64,000 nt of DNA, from the NCBI GenBank assembly GCA_034769895.1, contig CM068375.1, positions 254,737,542 through 254,801,541 of the forward strand. Reading direction: 5' to 3'. The stretch is from Magicicada septendecula (lineage: Eukaryota; Arthropoda; Insecta; Hemiptera; Cicadidae). Positions 36,751 to 46,734 of this stretch are shown piece by piece. The notes beneath the pieces are model-generated. The model saw only the letters and a program-made list of their open reading frames with translations, was not told the origin of the DNA and ran no database searches. How positions within the stretch are numbered: position 1 is the first letter of the stretch; the number at the start of each line of letters is the position of its first letter. The translations under genes and the position numbers were made by a program.

Positions 36751-39577
36751 TGTAACGATAATAATGTTTATCTAATGATGATTGATTGAATCTGATCGAA
36801 AAAATATGAATGTAGCCTCACTTCAGGTTCGTCTATTGGTAATCAGATTTTTCGTTACGTACAATGTTATTATGGATAGGTTACTTGTATTTATGTAGTG
36901 TGCACTTGAATTACACCACCCGTTGGAAGTGTCAACTTGTAATATAGGTAAATAATGTAGCGACAAACTCGCACTGGAGTCGTTGATGTGTAATTATAAA
37001 TGTGTTAGGTTGAACGGCTAATGGTTTTGTAAATTGCCGCTTACTCCCACTATGCTCCACGTTCCGTGACGTCACTCTACGATGCCAACTATCGGGTCCG
37101 TTACAATCGGTGAATTCTATTTACTAATGTAACAGCATTAATAACGACACACAAATATTATCAAACATATATCCTTGTGGAATCCTTTATTCGGAAAAAA
37201 CACTGGTTGACTGTTTTAATAAATTTAAACAGAATAATCGCAATTGTAGCGCAAAATATAATTCTTCCTTTACCAGTTGGCAGCAGTAGCCAAACGTTTA
37301 GTCTTTCTTCCAGACCAAAACAATGCTTTTGTTAACGTTTTTAAATAAAAATATTAATTATCTCAGGGCGTATATGGTTCGGGGATAATGATTATACAAA
37401 ATATTACACTATTAATCAAAATACAAGTTTACAATTATAGGATATTACAACGTTAGAGTGTTACGTGCACACAGAAATTGTATAGTGGTTACCAGTTTTA
37501 AAAAGGTTATGTCCAGTTCAGGCTTTGATAGTTATTATGTGAATTAAAAGTTCTTGTTGTGTTTAAAAAGGTGTTAATATTATATGGTGTTATTAGTGGT
37601 TGTTTCTAGTGTTCGTGTTATATGGTGTCTGTAGTTTAATTGATTATTGCTTAACAGTAGTGTATACAAATGTGTGTGTTGTAGTACGATATAATGAGAT
37701 GTCAGATTCACCAAATCCTCTTCTTGTACTCTTCTTGGTTGAAGATAGGGCCCACGTACACGTCAGATCTTCTTCTCGTCCCTCGTCCACTTCAAATCTT
37801 CTTCCTGGTTGTTATTTCTTATAATCCATCTAATGGGTAGTCTTCTGTTATTGCAAAAAGTTCGTGTAGTGTACCTCTAACTGTATTTATTTAGTTGTAT
37901 AGTTTTTTCACACTTTATAACATATAATGTAAGACGATTTAAGAACGCGTCTATCTGCTAAGATCGTTGTCAAAGAAGTCCCATTTTATTTATCCGAAAT
38001 TTCTGGTTGCTAAGGGTAAACTTGGAATCTGGTTGGTTAATTCGGATCTACATTGTCACATACTTTCGTTATTTCAAAGTCTAAAATTTGTTCAAAATCT
38101 TTAAATTAACATAACTTTTCTATACTGAATGGGAATTTAAAACCATTATCAGCATTATTTTGATCTTCACATTTGTTATATTTAGACACCAAACATGCCT
38201 ATTTTTACTTAAAAACTATGGATGTTACAATTTTATTATTTGGAATTTTCTTAAATAACTTGATATGTGTTACTTTGTTTCTATATTCCTTGTATACATT
38301 ATTACCTATAAATACATCTACCTTTTCACCTTTGCTTTACAAAATTTCTAATATTATTGTTCAAAATTTACTAAAGTTGGTTTCACCTGGCCTCTGTAAT
38401 GGTATTACTTTCATCACCATGTTTTAATATCTTTAACAATTAAATTAACTTCTAACACTCATCAAAATGGTTTAACATATAACGTTATTTTAACAACACA
38501 AAAAATATATTACTCCAATAGTTAAATTCATGCCCACATGGCTATGATTATACCAAATCCTTGCACAAATAATTGTTTTCTACTCAGACTGTATAAGTGT
38601 TTGACACTTAACAAAACATCTTTATATAGTCCATTCTGCTTGGTCAATTAATTTACCATTGTTTAACATCAGCTCTATTGTTATATTTGTTAACACAACA
38701 TAAAAAAAAATGGAATTAATATCATTAAATTGACATTCCTTTAAACCAAATGTATCATCTGTTACATACAAAAAACACAACACAAATACTATTATATAAC
38801 ACTGTGCCTATAACATAAAACATGCACATTTTACAAAACAAATTCTATACTAATTGGTTAGTCCTTTGTCAGCTAATTTACTCATTATTCTGACACTGTC
38901 TATGTCATATTTACTATTTATATGGGTTTCAACATCCGTATACTTATTGATGTCTGACTTACAAAAATTATAATAAATTGAACACTGTTGCTCCACCTCA
39001 CCACACAGTTCTAATAATCTTGTTACATTTACTGTTTATCTGGGTTTTACTCTTGTTATAAATGTTATTGTGACCATGTTATAATTTGTTGTTTACTGGA
39101 CAACCCTATGAACTCTATATGTGACAATTATTTGTATGGTTCATGTATCTATAATCATGTGTATCTATATTTTTGTTACATCAATTAACTTAATTATTTA
39201 CTAATATTTCTCTTACATAATATTACATGTTTGGGCCTATTATCCCTCACTTTGTATTTTGATTATCTGGATATAACGATACATTAACTGAAACCATTTG
39301 TTTCTTTATAGTCCTGGTTCATAAGCTGTTTGTCTTTACAATTCTTTGTTTGGTCAATACTGAAAATTCATGTCATAGTTGGGGTTTGAAGATATCTGCA
39401 TCACTTAGCCTAAATCATTAATTTGGGTACGGTCAGTTGTCTTACTAGTCAGTCTAAAATTGTTAGTCGTTCTTCTTCACTATCATCTTTGAAGATATTG
39501 TTCTTCTTGTTAGCTTCTTAACCAAAGTCTTCATTAAATCAGGTAAGATATTATGTTGTTCCAAATGTAATGTTACA
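36751..39577 (-). repeat. LTR 7 (2827 bp)
   Basis: Type A variants with TGACGTCA intact. The adjoining primer-binding site of internal segment 6 is changed at one base (GGTGTGCCA). It has several private substitutions near 37103, 37138, 38660 and 38750. Confidence 0.85.
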
Positions 39578-40974
39578 TATTACCCTGCCACCAAATTTGA
39601 TCATTTTAATAAAATATTGTTTTTGTTGAAATTATCAATTATCTTAACTTTCACATTGTCATTTGTTATTCTTATTATGATCTGGTATACTTGTCTTTAA
39701 TTATAAGTGTTCTATCCCTGGAACATGTTACTTCCCTAACAAATTAATCACCATATATTCTGGAATCAGTCGGGGGGCTCTCTTGACCTAATACCCCGCT
39801 GTCCTTACAATACATAATACATAAATAAAATCGATTGCTGGAGCTATCTCGTCAGTCAATCACATTTAATAATCACTAGTCTATTCACGACTAAAATAAA
39901 TAAAATAATATAATATATTCTTGGGATTGTTCACTCAGTCTAACTTCTCAGATCTAAATATTTCTTTCCATTGATTCTTTCAGATGTTTATTTTCTTATG
40001 GCGATATTAATAACATTTTTTATTTTCTATTGGTACTATCTTCCTTCCTTCTTTATCAGTACTGCTTAATCTTCATTTTTCATTCACTATCTTCATTTAA
40101 ATTAAAACATAACAAGTATTTGCATCTTCAGTTGTTGTTGATTCTCTCACAATCATGATAGGTTATTTGCAATAAATTTGTTTCTAGTCTTGTCTCATTT
40201 TCATCGTTGATTGTCTACATTTGTCCCTTCTTATTCATTTTATATCACTATAGTTTCTTCTAATTTATGGATGTTGTATCTTTCTTTTATATTCCAATAA
40301 TAAGTTCATAACTGTGTTTAATAAGAGGTGCTTATTTTGTTTAGAAATTGGAAATTTATTCCCAGTTGTTTATCTGCTTGATTCATAATTACATTATTAA
40401 ACTGTACTGTAATTGGTCCTTACTATTCATTTGAATTCTGATATATTCAAATTTGTTTATTTGGCTTAATTTAAAGTTATATTCTGAATTATCAAAGTTG
40501 GTAAGATGAGCTTACTATATTTTTTCAATTTCGTGGTATTGTAATAATAAATTCTTCAGTTTCATATTAATTCTCATAAATAATTAGTTGTAAGTTGTTC
40601 TTACTATTTCTTTAGAATTTTGTCGGTTTTATAATAACAAATTCTTCAATTCCAAATTAATTCTCATAAATAATTAGTTGTAAGTTGATCTTACTATTTC
40701 TTTAGAATTTTGTGGTTTATCACAACTTCTACACTTCTTATTATAGCGCTTATTGTCATATGTCCTTCTGTACCCAGTATTGATGATCTTTTGGTAATTG
40801 TCGTTATGTCGGTCAGTTGCTCATACCTTCATTTGTATGGTTCTGTTTCTTTATTCTTTATTCATATTATTATTCCTCAATGAAACTTATTTCTCGTCTC
40901 CTTAAAATGGTTCTTTGGGCGTAGTCGGTTAGCGTAGCATCCGTCCCTTTTCTTGATGGTGTGTGGTATATAAT

Positions 40975-42018
40975 TTATCCCGGGTCCATAATCTCAGTTG
41001 ACCTTATTGTCCGCACTACCATTGTCTTTGTAATTATTTCTTTCCTTGTGGCATCTCTCGCTTCTTCCTTGTACTTCATTCTTCCCGTTCTTATTCTTTC
41101 ATTTGCTGCAAAGCTTATTCGACTCATCCTATCATATTGTTGATTAAAACAATATGTTACTGGTCCATCAATGACTAATGATATCATTGATATTTTCCCA
41201 CGTATTTCTATTTCTGGTATTTCCCATTTATCTCTGGTCTTCTCTAAGTTGTAAACTATAGTTTTATGGTAAGTCATTATTGAAATTGCTTTTAATCTCC
41301 TCCTATAGTCTCTGGCATTCATGATTTTTTTATTGTTGGTAATTGGGATATTCAGTACATTAATTAACCCATTGTTCATCATCTCCCACTCTTCCGGTGT
41401 TTTTATTAAATTCTTTAGATGCGTTCTTCTTACTTTCTTTGGTTCCATTTCACTATCTTTAGTATTTTCTTTGTTTCCGTTAGTTTTCTTTTCAGGTAAT
41501 ACTACTACTGGATCCTCTGTTTTGGCGTTTGGTTTTTCTTCTGTTTCTGGTTTGCTATCATTTTTTATTTCTTCGGTTCTATCATTTCTTAATCCTTCCC
41601 GCCACAGTTTATTATCATTTATTATTTCTTCCGTCTTCTTACTCAAATCTTCATTCAATTTTTCTAAGTTCTTACTGAAGTTTTCCTTCATTTCCTTTCT
41701 CATTTCCTTAATGTCCATTTTTAATTCCTCCATCTTCTTACCCAAATCTTCCTTCAATTCTGTTAAGTTCTTACTGAAGTCTTCCTTCAATTCCTCTCTG
41801 GACTGTTTATAGTCCTGTTTTAATTCTTTTAAATATTCCATAATGCTCTTCAGGTCAACGCTCTCTGTGACTTTGTCCAGTTCTTGTTTATCTCCTTGGT
41901 CCTCTCTTATTATTACTTCTACTTCTTCGACCGGTGTCGCTTCTTTATCTTCCATATTTAACTCGTCTACCTTCTCGGTTTTGGCCGCTCGTTTTCGTGA
42001 TGTCTCTCGCTTCCTCAT
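40975..42018 (-). CDS. Gag-like coiled-coil protein, copy 7, intact and most diverged
   Basis: 347 residues with E13K, I17V, P47L and K86T against copy 3. The three private changes alter amino acids and I see only one silent change here, which does not suggest purifying selection on this copy. It is the first ORF downstream of the outermost 5' LTR (LTR 8), so it would be the one translated from a full-array transcript. Confidence 0.65.
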   Translation of the reverse strand: MRKRETSRKRAAKTEKVDELNMEDKEATPVEEVEVIIREDQGDKQELDKVTESVDLKSIMEYLKELKQDYKQSREELKEDFSKNLTELKEDLGKKMEELKMDIKEMRKEMKENFSKNLEKLNEDLSKKTEEIINDNKLWREGLRNDRTEEIKNDSKPETEEKPNAKTEDPVVVLPEKKTNGNKENTKDSEMEPKKVRRTHLKNLIKTPEEWEMMNNGLINVLNIPITNNKKIMNARDYRRRLKAISIMTYHKTIVYNLEKTRDKWEIPEIEIRGKISMISLVIDGPVTYCFNQQYDRMSRISFAANERIRTGRMKYKEEARDATRKEIITKTMVVRTIRSTEIMDPG

Positions 42019-42100
42019 CTTGTTTATTCTGGTTTATTTGTCTATTAATAATAATTTAATTTATATTAAATTACACGCCTCACATGTTGGTGCGCCAATT

Positions 42101-44926
42101 TGTAACGATAATAATGTTTATCTAATGATGATTGATTGAATCTGATCGAAAAAATATGAATGTAGCCTCACTTCAGGTTCGTCTATTGGTAATCAGATTT
42201 TTCGTTACGTACAACGTTATTATGGACAGGTTACTTGTATTTATGTAGTGTGCACTTGAATTACACCACCCGTTGGAAGTGTCAACTTGTAATATAGGTA
42301 AATAATGTAGTGACAAACTCGCACTGGAGTCGTCGATGTGTAATTATAAATGTGTTAGGTTGAACGGCTAATGGTTTTGTAAATTGCCGCTTACTCCCAC
42401 TATGCTCCACGTTCCGTGACATCACTCTACGATGCCAACTATCGGGTCCGTTGCAATCGGTGAATTCTATTTACTAATGTAACAGCAATAATAACGACAC
42501 ACAAATATTATCAAACATATATCCTTGTGGAATCCTTTATTCGGAAAAAACACTGGTTGACTGTTTTAATAAATTTAAACAGAATAATCGCAATTGTAGC
42601 GCAAAATATAATTCTTCCTTTACCAGTTGGCAGCAGTAGCCAAACGTTTAGTCTTTCTTCCAGACCAAAACAATGCTTTTGTTAACGTTTTTAAATAAAA
42701 ATATTAATTATCTCAGGGCGTATATGGTTCGGGGATAATGATTATACAAAATATTACACTATTAATCAAAATACAAGTTTACAATTATAGGATATTACAA
42801 CGTTAGAGTGTTACGTGCACACAGAAATTGTATAGTGGTTACCAGTTTTAAAAAGGTTATGTCCAGTTCAGGCTTTGATAGTTATTATGTGAATTAAAAG
42901 TTCTTGTTGTGTTTAAAAAGGTGTTAATATTATATGGTGTTATTAGTGGTTGTTTCTAGTGTTCGTGTTATATGGTGTCTGTAGTTTAATTGATTATTGC
43001 TTAACAGTAGTGTATACAAATGTGTGTGTTGTAGTACGATATAATGAGATGTCAGATTCACCAAATCCTCTTCTTGTACTCTTCTTGGTTGAAGATAGGG
43101 CCCACGTACACGTCAGATCTTCTTCCCGTCCCTCGTCCACTTCAAATCTTCTTCCTGGTTGTTATTTCTTATAATCCATCTAATGGGTAGTCTTCTGTTA
43201 TTGCAAAAAGTTCGTGTAGTGTACCTCTAACTGTATTTATTTAGTTGTATAGTTTTTTCACACTTTATAACATATAATGTAAGACGATTTAAGAACGCGT
43301 CTATCTGCTAAGATCGTTGTCAAAGAAGTCCCATTTTATTTATCCGAAATTTCTGGTTGCTAAGGGTAAACTTGGAATCTGGTTGGTTAATTCGGATCTA
43401 CATTGTCACATACTTTCGTTATTTCAAAGTCTAAAATTTGTTCAAAATCTTTAAATTAACATAACTTTTCTATACTGAATGGGAATTTAAAACCATTATC
43501 AGCATTATTTTGATCTTCACATTTGTTATATTTAGACACCAAACATGCCTATTTTTACTTAAAAACTATGGATGTTACAATTTTATTATTTGGAATTTTC
43601 TTAAATAACTTGATATGTGTTACTTTGTTTCTATATTCCTTGTATACATTATTACCTATAAATACATCTACCTTTTCACCTTTGCTTTACAAAATTTCTA
43701 ATATTATTGTTCAAAATTTACTAAAGTTGGTTTCACCTGGCCTCTGTAATGGTATTACTTTCATCACCATGTTTTAATATCTTTAACAATTAAATTAACT
43801 TCTAACACTCATCAAAATGGTTTAACATATAACGTTATTTTAACAACACAAAAAATATATTACTCCAATAGTTAAATTCATGCCCACATGGCTATGATTA
43901 TACCAAATCCTTGCACAAATAATTGTTTTCTACTCAGACTCTATAAGTGTTTGACACTTAACAAAACATCTTTATATAGTCCATTCTGCTTGGTCAATTA
44001 ATTTACCATGGTTTAACATCAGCTCTATTGTTATATTTGTTAACACAACATAAAAAAAATGGAATTAATATAATTAAATTGACATTCCTTTAAACCAACT
44101 GTATCATCTGTTACATACAAAAAACACAACACAAATACTATTATATAACACTGTGCCTATAACATAAAACATGCACATTTTACAAAACAAATTCTATACT
44201 AATTGGTTAGTCCTTTGTCAGCTAATTTACTCATTATTCTGACACTGTCTATGTCATATTTACTATTTATATGGGTTTCAACATCCGTATACTTATTGAT
44301 GTCTGACTTACAAAAATTACAATAAATTGAACACTGTTGCTCCACCTCACCACACAGTTCTAATAATCTTGTTACATTTACTGTTTATCTGGGTTTTACT
44401 CTTGTTATAAATGTTATTGTGACCATGTTATAATTTGTTGTTTACAGGACAACCCTATGAACTCTATATGTGACAATTATTTGTATGGTTCATGTATCTA
44501 TAATCATGTGTATCTATATTTTTGTTACATCAATTAACTTAATTATTTACTAATATTTCTCTTACATAATATTACATGTTTGGGCCTATTATCCCTCACT
44601 TTGTATTTTGATTATCTGGATATAACGATACATTAACTGAAACCATTTGTTTCTTTATAGTCCTGGTTTATAAGCTGTTTGTCTTTACAATTCTTTGTTT
44701 GGTCAATACTGAAAATTCATGTCATAGTTGGGGTTTGAAGATATCTGCATCACTTAGCCTAAATCATTAATTTGGGTACGGTCAGTTGTCTTACTAGTCA
44801 GTCTAAAATTGTTAGTCGTTCTTCTTCACTATCATCTTTGAAGATATTGTTCTTCTTGTTAGCTTCTTAACCAAAGTCTTCATTAAATCAGGTAAGATAT
44901 TATGTTGTTCCAAATGTTATGTTACA
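42101..44926 (-). repeat. LTR 8 (2826 bp), 5'-most LTR in element orientation
   Basis: A complete LTR, not a truncated unit. It ends in GTTACA at 44926 and is followed by (GT)n of the target. It is one base shorter than the others because an A-run near 44053 has lost one A. It shares TGACATCA only with LTR 1, and carries private changes near 42214, 42226, 42310, 42334 and 43125. It would drive transcription leftward into the array. Confidence 0.85.
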
Positions 44927-45190
44927 GTGTGTGTCTGTGTGTGTGTGTGTCTTCCCTGCCCTTTTATTGCGGTAGTCATAATAAGAAAATGGAAACGTAA
45001 ACATTACATAACTGAGATATGCTTGCCTGCCATGAACGATATATTTTCTCTCATACATGATTTACATTAAAATGAAAAAATTATAAATTTATTGCCTGGC
45101 AAAAAAATTATTTTATTTTTAACAATTACCATTGTCTGAAAAAGTTTCAATGAATTTTCAAGTACTTTACTGTTGTTAAAACGTAAAAGG
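44927..45190 (+). repeat. Right half of the split satellite higher-order unit
   Basis: (GT)n with one CT interruption at 44927-44951, then CTTCCCTGCCCTTTTATTGC and the body sequence seen after the (TG)n at 46791 and 49791. It joins 4455-4643 to reconstitute an empty site. 44927-44930 is the right-hand GTGT of the possible target duplication. Confidence 0.85.
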
Positions 45191-45955
45191 TTGCAGGTAA
45201 ACTACCCCTTCCCCTTAACCGATCTTCACCAAAAACAATAGGTCTTGAGAACTCCATAATTCAGGGCTGTATGCGAAACATTATTTGATTCTGTTTGAAT
45301 TTGCGGCAATTATCGTCTGCCATAGGAAAAAATCTACAGACAGACACACAGATAGACAGACAGACACACACACACAGACACTTTTCGAAAAACGACTTTT
45401 TTCATGTTTTGAGTGTAGTACAATCAGAATCTGCAATAATCTGGAACACGATTTTTTTTTTCCATCACCATACGTCCATTTCCTTAAGGAATATGGAAGT
45501 AAAAATATAGAATTTTGTTAAAGTGAAATGAAATGTTTCCATAGAAACTACTTCTTTGTTGTCAATAATGTATTACACATATAAAACTTATAAAATTTAC
45601 TTCCTCCATTAACTAATATTTTAATTTTTAAAAAAAATTTCCCCCTCCCCCCTTCAACAACCCTCTTTATTTATAGATATTTCATTAACCTTTCTACAGT
45701 GGATTATTATGACCTCCTTTTCTGGATACTTTATTTATCAAAATTAAGCACTTTACTCTTGTTAAAACGTAAAATGTTGCAGGTAAACTACCCCTTCCCC
45801 TTAATCGATCTTCACCAAAATCAATACGCCTTGAGTGGTCTACAATTCAGGACTGTATGCAAAACATTATTTTATTCTGTTTGAATTTGCGGCTGTTATC
45901 GTTTGCCATAGAAAAAATTCTACACACACACACACACACAGAGAAACGTTTTGAA
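45190..45955 (+). repeat. Satellite monomers with inserted accessory modules
   Basis: Two 160-165-bp-type monomers (GCAGGTAAACTACCCC cores near 45194 and 45780) are separated by an accessory module at about 45382-45505 (CTTTTCGAAAAACGAC to the AATATGGAAG hairpin). A second module, about 45530-45760, recurs inverted at 55790-55960. ORFs here are chance frames through repeats. Confidence 0.75.
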
Positions 45956-46073
45956 AATATCGGTATGGAGAACCATACATAACTTCCATGTTCTAAGATT
46001 TATATTTAAAATCATTTCCGAAATGAAATATTACCATAGAAACTACTTCTTTCTACTTACTGCTTCAGCCTTA

Positions 46074-46089
46074 ACCACAGTACTGTGGT
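46074..46089. repeat. Perfect palindrome in the hammerhead-motif module
   Basis: ACCACAGTACTGTGGT is a perfect 16-bp inverted repeat. The copy-2 module has a longer version at 48996-49018 (two 11-base arms, one central base); the inverted module near 56120 keeps the short form. Confidence 0.9.
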
Positions 46090-46130
46090 CACTAACGTAT
46101 ACCACCTCACGTTATCGCACTCGATTTTCA

Positions 46131-46165
46131 CTGATGATGGAAGTCGATGGCATTGCCGAAACGTC
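46131..46165 (+). ncRNA. Hammerhead-ribozyme-like motif, module copy 1
   Basis: CTGATGA is followed by T, a potential stem (GGAAGT / ATTGCC with a loop), then GAAA and CGTC. Established knowledge: type I hammerheads have a CUGANGA...GAAA...GUC core, and minimal versions occur in Penelope-like elements. One extra base lies between CUGAUGA and the stem, and helix III would be very short, so cleavage activity is uncertain and may need dimer formation. Confidence 0.4.
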
Positions 46166-46521
46166 TGGTTTTGTAGAAAACATTGGACTACGGCCAAACA
46201 TCCCGGGAAGGAATTTTAACAAAAACTACTTCTTTGTTGCCGATAACGTTGTACACACATATATAAAAAATATGCATAAAATTAATGGCTTGTATAAGTT
46301 AATGATTGATCTCCATTAAGTAGTGCTCAAGTTTCCAAAGTTTTAATATTATGATGTCCGTAATTAAAACATCAGTGCAGGTTTAGTGTGCCTGAGGGTA
46401 CACCGTGGACAAAAAATTTCAACATTTCCTATTGAGCGTTGCTTAGAGTAAAGCTGCGAATCTACAGTGTACGTTTCACAGAACAAACACGCGGAAAAGA
46501 AGGAGCGCTCCGAAGTCACTC

Positions 46522-46734
46522 ATGGACCCTCAGCGTCTTGCAGAGGGTTCATTCCCTAAAGACGAAAATTCTGTCTATGAATCGTTCCTCTGTAAACACA
46601 TGCAGTTACACTGCCCAGCGATCCACAGGAAGCAAATCGCTATCCATGCTGGATACTTTTTCGGCTTGCACGCGTTATGTTGGCGTGGGTTTCAGCACTT
46701 TCCATTTAAAAAGCGTGCAAATGTAAGAAAATAA
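46522..46734 (+). CDS. Conserved 70-codon frame in satellite body, copy 1 (unknown)
   Basis: A Cys/His-rich frame (contains FLCKHMQLHCPAIHRKQI) that is open upstream without ATG back to about 46445. The same frame is open in copy 2 (49471-49683) with about six substitutions and no indels. It is richer in G and C than the surrounding monomers. I recognise no family. It may be a captured gene fragment or simply slow-diverging repeat sequence; an overlapping frame of 95 codons is also open in both copies, which weakens the case for coding. Confidence 0.2.
   Translation: MDPQRLAEGSFPKDENSVYESFLCKHMQLHCPAIHRKQIAIHAGYFFGLHALCWRGFQHFPFKKRANVRK

Larger units (their letters stand above)
4644..44926 (-). 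mobile_element. Tandem array of a Gag-only LTR retrotransposon: 8 LTRs, 7 internals
   Basis: A unit of 5349-5354 bp recurs head to tail seven times plus one LTR. Unit starts (TGTAACG) are at 4644, 9998, 15352, 20702, 26052, 31401, 36751 and 42101. Every unit divides into a block ending in GTTACA, then TATTACCCTGCC and an internal segment ending in TTGGTGCGCCAAT. On the minus strand these are 5'-TG...CA-3' LTRs, a tRNA-Lys-like primer-binding site just inside the LTR, and a candidate polypurine tract just before the next LTR. The eighth block stops at GTTACA and flanking (GT)n follows, so the array ends on a full LTR. LTRs make up slightly more than half of each unit. The only ORF is Gag-like; no protease, RT, RNase H or integrase motif was found, so it would need proteins in trans. 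It resembles in design the TR-GAG or LARD non-autonomous elements described in plants; the family itself I do not recognise. Confidence 0.85.

Noticed and set aside
4644..44926. Ribosomal DNA, histone cluster or other host tandem gene array
   Set aside because: No rRNA-like or histone sequence occurs in the unit, and the LTR ends, primer-binding site and terminal full LTR explain the structure.
4644..44926. Pure assembly artefact
   Set aside because: Units differ by private substitutions, indels and a replaced block, and the array ends cleanly on an LTR. Exact unit number still needs long reads.
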